Shown here piece by piece: positions 25,741 through 37,520 of a stretch of 64,000 bases of DNA. Position numbers and translations under genes: made by a program. This DNA is from Rhopalosiphum padi (lineage: Eukaryota > Arthropoda > Insecta > Hemiptera > Aphididae). The DNA is taken from contig NC_083600.1 in the NCBI RefSeq assembly GCF_020882245.1, positions 14,508,001 to 14,572,000 of the forward strand, given 5' to 3'. The stretch's first letter is position 1, and every line of letters begins with the position of its first letter. A model generated the notes under the pieces. The model worked only from the letters and a program-made list of their open reading frames with translations, was not told the origin of the DNA and did not search any database.

Positions 25741-26499
25741 TCAACTTAATCCAAATTGTTTGGTACGTACAACATTACTACGTGCAGCCCGTGCAGGAAC
25801 TACCTTTAAAATAAAGATCGAAGCATATTTATTGTTTAAAATCAAAAAGGTGATTAGTGGATGATACGAAACAAAAATATATAACATCCATCAAACTAAT
25901 ACATTTATCGGCCATCACTCCACTCAGAATATAAAATTAACTTTTTATGCCCACGATAGGTACTTTGGTATAATAGCAGACATTATGTAACCAATCATAC
26001 ACGAAAAAACCGACGGGTACAAAATATTGGGACTAAATACATTTTGTTAAAATGTTAACATTGAGTTCGACGTTATATAGTATAATGTTTATTATACCAC
26101 AGACTATATGAAACTATATGAAAAGTCTGTGATTATACTTTGTATAAACACTATAAACAGTATAAACCATAGCCCATAAGGACCATAATAGTATATTTTC
26201 AAATTATTTTGTATTGGTGTTATCTCACTTATTTCTATATAACAGTATCGATGCCCTGTGGGTCAACAGCAGACTGGCACAGCTGACGATTGAACAAAAA
26301 CACAAAGAGGAGACCGCGCAAACGACCACAACAAAAACAACAACAAGTCGACAACCACCACCAATCGCGATCAGCTGAAATCGACGATGAAACGACGGGT
26401 CGCGGGGTAACTGTTAGTGGTGATATGGAGGAGTAGGGACCGGAATGGTCCGAATTCGTAATAGTCATCACTCATCACATTATATTATATAGGTTGTTT
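25741..26499. other. Upstream flank of cathepsin L locus; unassigned open frame at 26246
   Basis: Mostly AT-rich. From 26246, just after an AACAG acceptor-like site, a plus-strand frame is open for 44 codons (start IDALWVNSRLAQLTIEQKHK, Thr-rich tail, stop at 26376-26378). No upstream exon was found and no family was recognised. It may be chance in a CpG-rich promoter flank. Confidence 0.3.
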
Positions 26500-26759
26500 G
26501 AACCACTGAATAATTGAATACTGATTAGTGAGTCACGTCTCAACCGTCCGTTAGCAGTCGTTACGTAGACACGTAGTACGTACGATACTTACGTTTCCAT
26601 CTGACGATTTCCGCGTGACAACGGAAAACAAACGCAAATCACATTACGATTCATTAAGCGTTTTGTTCACTCGCTGTATCTCGTCGAAACGACCTAGAAA
26701 AGATCTCTCCGCTCCGTCTAAGTAGCTCTTCGTCATCGCCACTCTCCAACTATTGTGAG
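26500..26759 (+). promoter_or_regulatory. Candidate distal promoter and first noncoding exon of cathepsin L
   Basis: A CpG-rich block ends in a consensus donor (GAG|GTAAGTTT, donor G at 26760). No plausible coding start lies upstream in frame. The next plus-strand gene is cathepsin L, so this is most simply an upstream untranslated exon of that gene. The transcription start is not visible. Confidence 0.4.
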
Positions 26760-28272
26760 GTAAGTTTAATGTTTACTAAAACAGAGAACTCGGAACTACA
26801 GCAACAACTGGTCGTGTCGTCACTGTCGGTTTTAAACTCCGAAGTACGAAGTTTGAACTTGTTATTATTATACTATATACTATATAAAATTGTTTTAATT
26901 ATGGTCATCGGCTCGTTATTTACTATTACTTTTATAAAGTCCAATGAATGACATATCATGGCCGTCATTGTTTTTATCCTCTTCCTCATCTCTTTACCGT
27001 CCGTTTGTTCTCAACTGGTAACGAAATTGGCCGAATAGTGTGTTTGGTGGTCAAAATTTAAGCTTTTAGGTACATATATGTAGATACATACGCGATAATC
27101 TATTGTTTAGAATTTTGGAAAAAGTCTAAAGAGTATCTATTTTCTTTATGTAATTCTAAATTATAACTTACAAAACAGGTGTTATAGTTATACTAGGGAT
27201 TATTTCCTATTGTCTATACAAGTACGATATTGTAGGAATAGTTGGATTACAGATTATAGTCATATTGTTGATGAATGATGATGAAAGACGAGAGGAGGTC
27301 GTTCAAAAAACCAATTTTTGTAATAAATATAATAAATAATTGATTATTTTGAATATTTTTATACTTTATTTCATAGGATGGGATCATAAGGTTGGAATCG
27401 AAAAGAATATAATATATATGTCTATAAATTGAATATTGGCTATTTTACTGAGAACTGTGATGAGCAATAGCTGCTCACAAATCATCAACAATTGTCATGT
27501 AAATTGCACTTTTACCATTTCCTACTAGTCATGGTCGTTTAAATATAATGATAATTGTTGATACTTGATAAAAACTAAATAATATTAATTAGGTACATAT
27601 TACATATTATCTAAAATTAATGTTGATGTTAAAAACATAATATTTATAATATTTACTCTTTTAAAATTTTTATTATATCCCCGTAGGGCGTAGATTCAGG
27701 CGGGATTGGTGATAAACTATTTGATTTTTACACCAAATGTGCAAGTCAGTATTCAATAAACAAATATTGTTATTAATAAAGTAGTTGCAAATAGCAATTA
27801 TTGTTTGTTATCGTGTAACGCTAGTCCCCAAGTCCGCAGTTATCACATTGGCTTATGTAACATGAGTAACATATTAATATAATATACATTTTATACATAT
27901 TATAATTTATATAAGAAAAAATAGTAATGTAACACTGTAACAGACAACAGTAAATATTTTTCGACAATCGACGATAATATTGTTAACGTCTGCCGCCGCC
28001 CGCCGGATTTGATCTCGCCCGTCCGCCATCCCTTCCATGTCAACGTTCGACCTTCGTCCCTCCCTTCGTTCACTTTGTTCGTTGTTATTGTTATAATAAT
28101 ATTGCGCAGTTGATATAATCGTTCACACGTCTATCAGCTTGCTACATATCGAGCTGTACTCTCTGCTTTTCATCAGTACGCTTCTACATCACATTCACTT
28201 GAGTTCTCATACGGTTTTTTTTTATTGAGGTGCACGTCACTGCTAATTAAATCCTTTTTATTGTATTCACAG
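26760..28272 (+). other. Putative cathepsin L 5'UTR intron
   Basis: AT-rich with a CpG-rich segment at 27980-28200 that looks like a second promoter: an initiator-like TCATCAGTACG lies near 28170. A 60-codon ORF at 26769-26951 has no motif. Nothing else was recognised. Confidence 0.4.
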
Positions 28273-28305
28273 ACAATAATAGCCTACAGTTCTCTATTGT
28301 CTACG
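28273..28305 (+). other. Candidate short untranslated exon of cathepsin L
   Basis: A TATTCACAG acceptor and a CTACG|GTAAGTC donor bound 33 bases without an ATG in context. It could be an internal leader exon joined to the 26.7-kb donor. Alternatively it is the end of a first exon that starts in the CpG-rich segment near 28.1 kb. It would splice to the acceptor at 29489. Confidence 0.45.
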
Positions 28306-29489
28306 GTAAGTCGATTTTGAAGTTTTTTTTACACTAGATGAGATTTAACAACAGTGTTTTTGTAAAATGTTTTTGATTTCCTTCCAGTTATTTGTTTATT
28401 TGTTCATTTTCATAGTAGATAAAAAAATGTCGCTAGCTGAACTGGCGTTAGAAAAATATGCCACTGATAGTCTATTGTAGATGCCCATAATATGCAAATT
28501 GTTTTTGTAATTAATTTGTTTGAATTACAATTTATAAGTACACTCGATAACTTGAAGTTTCCTGTCTAATCAGATTAGATTTTTTTTGCCAAGAAGTCAG
28601 TCAAATGATTTGTATTGTGACAAAGGTTTTATTTTTTGGAATGGATCTATTGTTTTGTGATTTCTATCATAGAAATGAATACCCATTTCAAAACTATAAG
28701 TCTATTGAGTTTTTAAGACTATTTTGGATAAAGTTTTAAATCTCAAGGTTTTTCTAAGAAAAAAAATGGTTGCTTAGTAATCATTATATACTTAACAAAA
28801 TTTTTTATATTTTTTCTTTTTATTTTATAAAGCTTGTGAAATAGGTTAAGTAAACAAATTAAAATATAATATTATGCTAAATATATAGTTAGTTTTAACA
28901 ATTATTTTTGAAAGTTTTTAAAAGATCAATATTCTAAAATAATTCAATAGGTAGACTAGATTTGTGCTCGACACTAAGCATTTACTAATTTAACCTTCGT
29001 GCTGTTTAGTTTTTTGTAATTAGTTTTCTTAATGTTTATTATTGTTGTATGTTTCATTACGCGCAAAAAGTATATAATGCCTTACATTGTATATGTATTA
29101 TCTTGAAACTTGGAAATCAATATCAGCAATATACATTTTTGAAATTTGTATAAATAATTACTAAATGCATTTGGTTTAATTAGTATTAATTATTATTATA
29201 TTACAATACTTTAATATGATTTATTAAAGGTTATCAGTAGAAACAACTTTGATAATATTTAAATTCCTAAAATGGGTCAGTTTAATAATTAACATTTGTT
29301 ACTATCTTATATCATTCCAATCCACTTACTTATTTTTTTTATTATATAATCGTTAGGTAAATGGTAAATCTATTTTTTGTCATTCAATAATTAGTATGAT
29401 TACAAATCTGCCTAATTTTATTCAATTAACTATTAATATTATTATAGAAATAAGTTTATATAACACTTGATGAATATTTTTTTTTCTAG
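28306..29489 (+). other. Cathepsin L leader intron
   Basis: 1.18-kb AT-rich intron ending in a T-tract and CTAG four bases before the start codon. Nothing recognised inside. Confidence 0.55.
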
Positions 29490-29493
29490 CAAG

Positions 29494-32306
29494 ATGAAGG
29501 TAGTTGTAGTTTTGGGATTGGTGGTCTTTGCCATCAACTCAGTAAGCTCAATAAATTTAAATGAGGTTATTGAAGAAGAATGGGGCTTATTCAAAGTATG
29601 TATAATCTTAGCATTATTACATTTAAGGAGTTGATGTATTTATTTGCTTAATTATTTTATTTTAAGGTTCAATTCAAGAAAATATATGAAGATGTTAAGG
29701 AAGAAGCATTCCGTAAAAAAGTTTATTTAGATAATAAGTTGAAAATTGCCAGACACAATAAATTGTATGAAACTGGTGAAGAAACATATGCCTTGGAGAT
29801 GAATCATTTTGGTGATTTGGTAAGTATAGAAATATATAATATTTTATATGAATATTATTAATTTTAAAACATTTTAGATGCAACATGAATATAGTAAAAT
29901 GATGAATGGATTTAAACCCAGTTTGGTTGGTGGTGATAAAAATTTCACTGATGACGAAGCTGTGACTTTCTTGAAATCTGAAAATGTTGTTGTTCCAAAG
30001 GCGATGGACTGGAGAAAGAAAGGTTATGTAACTCCCGTTAAAAACCAAGGACAATGTGGATCATGTTGGTCATTCAGTGCTGTAAGTTTTTATCAAAAGT
30101 ATTTTATTAATCACTGTATATCTTCTATTTATTCTACTTTTTTTTTATTTCTAATTTGCATCTGCGCAAAATTATATTAAATACAATTAATACATGAGTA
30201 TTTATCTCATAAAAATTATTTAACATTTATAACATTCATTAAATATTAAGGTATATTAAATTGATTTAACAAAAAAAATTATATTTATTTTTATTCATTT
30301 ACTTATAAATGTATGAGTACTTAAATAATTTAACTTTTCAAATTAAACCTATATTCAAACAATATTTAAAAATTTTTTTTTGGTATGAACAAAAATAAAA
30401 GTCCAATTATAGTGGTTAATGACAATAGAAGTGTTTTTAAAATTAATCTAGTTAGTAATTACTGCTATCTATAAAATATTATCTATTATATTTGTTTTAT
30501 TTTTATTTTTAAATTGTGTTTAAATATTGTTTCTTTGATTCAAGCAGTATAACATTATTCTGTATATTTTTTTATATATTTTGTAAATCATTATGGAATT
30601 TAAATTACTATATTATTAAACACAAAGGAAATAAGGCTAAAAGAAACTGAAAAAACCCATTATAGTAATCATGATTAAAAGTAAAGGTATCAAATTATTG
30701 TTATGCAATATCTTAATGCTATTAAACAAGTTGAGTATATTTTTATGAATTTAATTTCGTTGTTTTCTTTTGTCTTAAATTAAATTATTAAATTATGTGT
30801 AATACAATTTGTTTTGTTTATTTATGAGATTTATTTGAATTATGATTAAGGTCAAGTTATTTTTATAGAATTGCACATCTGTTCTGTTTTATATTAAATA
30901 TTAATAACTGTATAGTATTACATTTTTTCAATAATTTTTATAAATTAACTTTTGTATTAATACCTATACTAAAAATGTTAAACTGTTGTAATATTAAAAT
31001 GAGTTCTTTTTACCTTGCCAAGTTTTTAAAAAATTAGGACTAATTATTGAATGTTGTTTGTATCTATAAATAGTACAAAGGAAAATAAATTATTGACTTA
31101 AATTATGAAATAAACATTACTTTAGACTTTAAAATAGTCTAAGGAACATACATTAATTTTTTTCCATATCTAGTATAGTTTACTTTTATTCATCTGTATT
31201 TCATAATTTAAATATGTTTGTCTGTTATGTAAATATGTTTGATTATTTTGTTACAATAATATTATTTCTTATTAATTTTTTTTGTATTTTAAGGCTTTTT
31301 AATCATCTAATTATTATTCTTATTTAAAATAATAATATTTAGGGTATTCTTTTTTAGCTTCCAGTAAGATATATATTTACATCACAATTTAATTTTAACA
31401 AATCCGGAGCATGTGTAGATAATTTATGACTGCTGAGAAATTTTTCAAATTTATAATATTTTAATATAGTGTGTGATCGATATGAGTATTTTTGATGTGG
31501 CTTTATTTTATTGAGTCTAAATGTAGTACACTTGAATAAATATTTGTACAATATGAATTTATATTTCCTTTCTCTATTTAATAATACAATACTTTTTCTA
31601 ATAGTTAATATGTTATTATTTTATTATGAAATTAGACTGGAGCATTGGAAGGACAACATTTCCGTAAAACTGGTGTGTTAGTATCATTGAGTGAGCAAAA
31701 TTTAATTGACTGCTCTCGTAAGTACGGTAACAATGGTTGTGAAGGCGGTCTTATGGATCTTGCTTTCAAATACATCAAATCTAACAAGGGACTTGATACT
31801 GAAAAATCTTACCCATATGAAGCTGAGGTAAGATATTTATGAGTTTATTAATAATTATATAATAATTTAATTAATTTATTAATTTGATTAATAATAATTA
31901 ATTAATAATATATATTTGAAATTATTTTTAGGATGATAAGTGTCGTTATAATCCAGAGAACTCTGGGGCCACTGACAAAGGTTTTGTTGACATACCAGAA
32001 GGTGACGAAGAAGCCCTCATGCATGCTTTGGCTACTGTAGGACCAGTGTCCATTGCTATTGACGCTTCATCTGAGAAATTCCAATTCTATAAAAAAGGTG
32101 TGTTCTACAATCCTCGTTGTAGTTCCACAGAACTGGACCATGGAGTGCTTGTTGTTGGTTACGGTTCTGACCACAAAGGAGGAGATTATTGGATTGTTAA
32201 GAATTCATGGGGCAAGACTTGGGGAGATCAAGGTTATATATTGATGGCACGTAACAAGAAAAATAACTGTGGTGTTGCATCTAGTGCCAGTTATCCTTTA
32301 GTTTAA
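29494..32306 (+). CDS. Cathepsin L-like cysteine protease (C1A), 5 coding exons
   Basis: Secreted or lysosomal papain-family endopeptidase of 341 residues, normal length for procathepsin L. Coding exons: 29494-29595, 29667-29819, 29878-30081, 31636-31827, 31932-32306 (stop TAA); all phase 0. Residues 1-20 form a hydrophobic signal peptide. The I29 propeptide inhibitor follows, with an ERFNIN-type helix (EEAFRKKVYLDNKLKIARHN) and then a GNFD-like NHFGD. The mature enzyme starts near VPKAMDWRKKG (about residue 125). Catalytic set: oxyanion Gln142, Cys148 in CGSCWSF, His287 in LDHGVLVVGYG, Asn308 in KNSWG. All key residues are intact, so an active enzyme is expected. Cathepsin L genes are often duplicated and gut-expressed in aphids; only one copy is present here. 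ATG context CAAGATGA follows the acceptor directly. Confidence 0.97.
30082..31635 (+). other. Cathepsin L intron between catalytic-Cys exon and next exon
   Basis: The longest coding intron of the gene, 1,554 bp, AT-rich. Acceptor GAAATTAG at 31635. No ORF with a motif, RNA gene or repeat was recognised. Confidence 0.65.
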
Positions 32307-33880
32307 ATGTTTTTAATTTCAAATTATTAATTGTAAACTATTTTTTTAAACATTTCTCAATATTTTTACTATAGCATTTTTAATGTTTCACTTAATTATT
32401 TATAAGAATGTATTGATTTCCAAAACAAATTTTAATAAGACATCTTTCTATTTTAAGTTTTTTTTTTTAAACCTATTTTGGGTTTTCTCTCAAATATCGG
32501 TCATTTATGTTCATACATTATTTTTAAAAAATTATTAAAGACATTGTTGTATGTATTAATGCCATGGAATATATAATGTAAATATATTTTTGTAACTATG
32601 GAAAATATGCCAGGTTAACAAAAGCAAGACAAATCAAAAAATTAACTATTATTTCATATTGTAAAAAAAAAAATTGATATAAAGTAATAATTCCTTATTA
32701 GTAGGAGTTCTACATAACTCGTAGATTAATATAACAGTTTTTTAAATGAATACAGATAATTGTAACTTAATATTTACATTAATTAAGTTAGTATAATACA
32801 TACTTAATGATATTGTCATTGTGTCATTTATGGTTAATTTAAAATTGTCAAAGACTAGATATTTTAAGTAACATTTAAGGTTAGGATAAAACATTAGTAT
32901 AGTTTGTGACTATAAAAAAAAATTGTTCGACTAATTGTGGTAAAATATATTGATCTCCACAAATGAATCAAATGATTATATTTTTATTTTATGTTAACTA
33001 TTCATTACATTAAATTTGTAGACCTACTAGTTGTAAGCTCTACAATGTTATAATTTTACACTGGTTATACTGATGTCTTAAAGACCAACAAATGTATATC
33101 ACAAAGGAGAGTCATTTCAATTTTTTAAATCCAAGTTAGCTTATTTTAAATTTGATTTTTGACCTATAATCAAACTACATTTGATGTAATACTTTCTGTA
33201 AAATAATAGTTTATTAGAAATGTCTACCAAAATATTCTATATATTTTTTTTAATATTTCTTGAGTAGAGATGGAATGGACTTTTATAAATAGCAATAATT
33301 GTTATTACTTTTATCTGTTTTATCAAAAATGTATGGACATGTTATTTTTGTCCGTTTAAAATAAACACCAAAGTAAACTTTTCTGTTTAAGATTATTGTA
33401 CATGTTATAATACTTTTGGAAAACATGATCAGTTCATTGAATGCTATTTATGATTAGGTATATAAAAGTGATGCAGTTTTCATAATTTTGGACACTGGAT
33501 AAACTCTTAACTTTAAATACGTTCAAGTCAGTAAATATACATAGGTTTTGAATATAGTTTTATAGTATAATATAGTTTTTCCATAGTTCTATATGTTTTT
33601 TTTTTATTAAATCATAAAAAATTTGAACAAAACATAATAAATTAATTACAATTTTCATGATTCATTTTATCTTCTGTAAGCTTACCTTTGTTTTGGAGAT
33701 AGAGAGTTATACAATGATAAATCTAAATCACAAGTTATTATCAATATAATATGATCCAATTTTTTAATAACTAATATAAAAAACATATTATTTTCAGTAT
33801 GAAAAAGAAGTGCTATAATATTGCAAATTTTAATTTAAATGCCAACACTATAACGGTATGTTTAGTTTATACCTTAAATG
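32307..33880. other. Cathepsin L 3'UTR and AT-rich intergenic
   Basis: An ATTAAA near 32535 is a candidate poly(A) signal. The remainder is A/T-rich without recognised genes. Confidence 0.5.
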
Positions 33881-33888
33881 GCGTAGAC

Positions 33889-34875
33889 CAGGAATCGTCA
33901 ACCTTTTTAAATAAGTGAACTACATTCAAAATTGTACGTCTGGTGAGATCTTTAGGAAAACATTTGTTTGATGAGAAAGAACAATATTTTCATAACAATA
34001 ATAATAGTAATAATAATTAAATTATAATATTTAAATTTTAAAATTGAAATACCTAGTACACAAAAAAAAAAATACATGTTTAATTCAGTAATGGCTTTCT
34101 AAGGTGACACATTTGAAAATTGAAAGTTTATCTGGGCATGATAAACATAGGTACTTGCCTTTAATGTAAATAAAAAATAAATAGATAATAACTGCAGAAT
34201 AATAACGATTATATTAGCGACCTCGAAAATACAACATTACAAGCAACATGGACATTCTCAAATATAGAAAACACTACCATTATGGTCTTTGTGAAAAAAA
34301 ATTGTACTTTTAAGAAAACATACATCAAATTTAATCGTAAACAGAACGCTAATATAAACATTTGGTGAACATTTCAAGTATTTACAATGATTCGTTTTAC
34401 AGCAAAATAAAAAAATCGATTTTGTCAAAAACTGGTTATACGTAAAAATGTCCGTTTTTCAGTTACTTTTTCTAGGGTTTTTCCTGACGCTCTTGTAAAC
34501 TACTGAATTTTTTTTTACTTTTGATCCACCAACTAGATTGATAGATATATGAAGTTAAAATCAAAGCATTATTATTTATTACTACTTCAAAACGTGATGA
34601 CAAACACAAAAATAAATAAATAAAAAAACACATCATTGTAAAATCAATACATTCATCACTTCGTTCAAAATCTAAAATTATATTTGTATTCATTTTATTG
34701 TTGTAAAATTTTAAAATTCTAAATAAATTCAGTAAAAACGAAAATATTGACAGTCAAATAATAAAATTGTAACCGACAATAATAAAATATTCCGACTACC
34801 ACGGTTGACTGATGCCACTGATGGTACCTACCTATACCTATTCCTAGAAAGATCGACTGGTTGGCGACTGTAGAG
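33889..34875. mobile_element. Possible old hAT-like element containing another repeat
   Basis: The left edge CAGGAATCGTCAACC resembles the CAGGGGTCGGCAACC tips of many hAT MITEs. A weaker inverted partner (GGTTGGCGACTGTAG) ends near 34875. Nearby 8-mers GTAGACCA and GTAGAGCA could be a decayed duplication, but the boundary is ambiguous. The interior holds a copy of the dispersed repeat at 34325-34690. Confidence 0.3.
34325..34690 (+). repeat. Dispersed repeat, copy 1
   Basis: Shares ordered segments with copies at 53470-53830 and 54570-54850, same orientation: ATATAAACATTTGGTGAACA, TTTCAAGT, AAAATCGAT, then AAAATAAATAAATAAAAAA and CATTGTAAAATCAATACATT. No ORF of note. An interspersed repeat family of unknown class. 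Confidence 0.6.
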
Positions 34876-34989
34876 CAAACAAGAGTAAACATTAGTTTTC
34901 TTGGAAATGCTTCACAAAATATACTACTAGCGAGTATTTTAAAAACCCATCACTCCACGACAACGCAACGTGTTTAAATAGATATTTTT

Positions 34990-35238
34990 TTAGTTTATGT
35001 TCGTAGTTGTTTTTTTAAGTTTGTTATTTATTCCTTCGGTATTTTTCTGGGATTCATCGTGCAGAATATCGCCGTCTGACTTGGTCACGATTTCGCCTCC
35101 GTCCGAACTCGCAAAAGGTTTTCGCCGTTGCGGTATCGCGCGATAGCAGCAGACGAATAACAATAATAATATTATCGTAAGTACAACAACTATAATGCGG
35201 ATGGCTTTTCGCCAGTCTTCATCGCCGCCATCGGTCAC
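34990..35238 (-). other. Unassigned minus-strand ORF with a membrane-like segment
   Basis: An 82-codon frame reads through a strongly hydrophobic run (IRIIVVVLTIILLLLFVCCY) followed by RRKP and a hydrophilic tail. It lacks an in-frame ATG; the first candidate is GTG at 35238, and a TGA stops it about 80 bases further upstream. It overlaps the start of the secreted-protein exon on the other strand. Without an ATG or clear splice site it is weak. Confidence 0.15.
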
Positions 35239-35740
35239 GCCGTTTTTGGCGCTGTTGTGTTGGACGTCTGCGGCGGCCGCTTCCGGTGCCCGTCACGTCC
35301 ACACGCCCGAGACTTGCACCGAGCAGACGGTCCGCATGCGGCCGGACAACTACATGCGGTGTCTGCTGCACTTCGGCCGGTGCGTGGACGGCGCGGGCCC
35401 GTACGACTACGGTTACTACGACGCGCTGCGCCGGAGCGTGGCCGGTTCGTGCCGGGAGTTCGCGGACCGTCCGGACGTGCTGCCCGCCGCCCGCCGGCTG
35501 GTGTACGACACCACCAACCTGTACCTCCAACGCATCGGCCGGACGGTGTACCGTCACGAGATGGGGATGGAATCGGAGGCGTTGGTGGAGGCGCCGGCGG
35601 CCGCAGCTGCTGCCGCCTCGGCCGGAGGTTTGCCGCAGGCGGTGCACCGTTTTCTCGTAGCCGCGTGTACGGCCATTCTACACTGCGCGTTCCGCGATTC
35701 GCGGCGCAACGGACAAGCAGCGATTTCGCCCTTATACGTG
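35195..35740 (+). CDS. First exon of an unrecognised secreted/membrane protein
   Basis: From ATG at 35195 a frame of 182 codons runs to a consensus donor (TACGTG|GTAAGTACAC). The N-terminus (FLALLCWTSAAAASG at residues 17-31) is a convincing signal peptide. It is followed by a Cys-containing domain: CTEQTVRMRPDNYMRCLLHFGRC, AGSCREFADRP, a helix-like VYDTTNLYLQRIGRTVYRHE, an Ala run, then HRFLVAACTAILHCAFRD. Six or more cysteines suggest a disulfide-bonded extracellular domain. No family was recognised. The exon is about 65% G+C inside roughly 25-30% G+C DNA. Unspliced, the frame stops at 35770; the strong donor suggests it continues in exons not found here. The start could be the second Met (codon 3). 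Confidence 0.65.
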
Positions 35741-36785
35741 GTAAGTACACTCTACCCACAAAGCCGCTAATTCGACGTGCCGTGGGTGGGCAGCCAGACG
35801 GGGTTGGGCGAAATACATTTTTAACATTTTATTGATGTAGGTGTGACGGGCGTAATAGGTAGGCGTCTGATATAAATAATAATAATAATAATAATATATT
35901 ATTATACCACACGAATACAAAATAATTTAATTTTAACGGAGTAAATACGAAATGATAACAATATAATATAATAGGTATATTATATACGTCTGTCGACAGA
36001 CATTAAATCTAATGCATTCCATAATAATGAGTAAAAATACAAAACACGACATATAAAATTAAAAAACAACTGTATAATAACTGCAGAATTAATTACTCAC
36101 CCAGTTATAGTAAAAAAAATGAGACAAAATTGAAGGGCTTGCTGCAATGTTGTATTGTAAACTTTTAATTACAAAATTAATTGTTTTGAGGTATTATTTG
36201 TTTGCCAAAGTTGATAGGTGCATGGATTATCTGGTTTTTGCTCCTAAGTGTTGCTTTTTACATTATTACTTATAGGTAATTAAATTATAATATTTTCGAC
36301 ATTAGTTGCATTTTCAATGTTCTTATTTATAATTATTAAGCAACTTATTAAGACTTGAATTGTGGAATAATAGAATATATCTGACTTAAAATTTTGTATA
36401 AAAAAAATAATTTTTTATTTTGTGAATTATGTATTAAATTAACAAAAAAAAAAAATAATTTTCCCCTTAACTTATTACTGATGAATTATGACAATACCTT
36501 CCTTATATACTTAATATATTATTCAAGTTGTAATAAATATCACAGGGTATTCTTTCTTTTTACAACCAACATTAATAGTATAAAAAATATAGTAAAATGC
36601 ATTACCTTCTTTATAATAATTATTATGGTAACATTGCAAAGTATAAACCAATATATTCATATATACATATTATGTACTTTAATATAAATGTGACTAATTA
36701 ATTATCTACTATTAATCACAGAAAAATATTGTTGTAATGAGAAAAATATATAAAACTTGCAATGTGACTATATAGGTAAGCGCGA

Positions 36786-36975
36786 CAATAAGATAAATCT
36801 GGATTTATCTGATTGTTACACATACATTTTAAAACAAGATAAATCCATTTCTGTAGTAACTTCTTTGTTCATAATTGGATTTATCTGATTGTTGTATCTG
36901 TTTTTCGAAGATATTTCCCTCTATAAATTTCCGACAAAAAGTGAAATTCTAAAAAAGTGGATTTATTTGATTGTT
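36786..36975. promoter_or_regulatory. Cluster of GATA-like motifs / small inverted repeat
   Basis: Within 190 bp, GGATTTATCTGATTGTT occurs at 36801 and 36877 and a variant (GGATTTATTTGATTGTT) at 36959. Inverted partners (AGATAAATC) lie at 36791 and 36838. Four of the five copies contain WGATAR in one orientation. The outer edges CGACAATAAGATAAATC and, reversed, GCAACAATCAAATAAATCC are inverted. Either a homotypic GATA-factor site cluster or a short transposon with internal repeats. Confidence 0.45.
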
Positions 36976-37189
36976 GCAGCAAACCCTCTTACTCGTAATT
37001 ATTATAAATTATAATATTGAATAAACAGGTATATAGGTTTATTGGTTTATAACATTTATTTTTACATTATTAATTAATTTACTTATCAATATTATATTAT
37101 TAGGTATTTAATATTTTAAATTCTGATTCTACAATGATGTATTTGTATGTGTTTTTGATATCTGTCAAATCTAAAAGGGTAACTTTTCA

Positions 37190-37520
37190 CTGTCCTGAGT
37201 AATAGTTCTTCAATTTTTAACTTTGAAGGTGATTTTTGGTAGAAAATTGAATTTAGCTAGAAATTAATAAAATAAATTATTTTAGATATTTTTAAGATTT
37301 TAAAACTTAATTCAAGGTTTCTCGTTAATTTTTCTACCTGTAATAAAAATAGGAGGTTTACTGGAAAGTCATATTAATTTTTTATGACCATTTGAAGTTC
37401 AAAGTTTTACGACGTATCATATTCACCCGTAAAATAACTATTTTTTTCTCAAACGATTTTTATTATTTTGTACGAATAATGGTAATACTTGAAAGTTTCA
37501 CCAAATATTTATGTTAGAAT
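37190..37520 (-). repeat. Dispersed repeat, inverted copy
   Basis: Matches 53470-53830 in reverse orientation: GTTTACTGGAAAGTCATATT here against GTTTACCGACAAGTCACATT there, followed in both by TAATTTTT, TTTGAAG and TTTTACGAC. Diverged, non-coding. Confidence 0.6.

Noticed and set aside
35219..35835. Four long frames overlapping the GC-rich exon on both strands
   Set aside because: High G+C removes stops in all frames; Arg/Pro/Ala-rich products without signal peptide or motifs are shadows of the 35195 frame.
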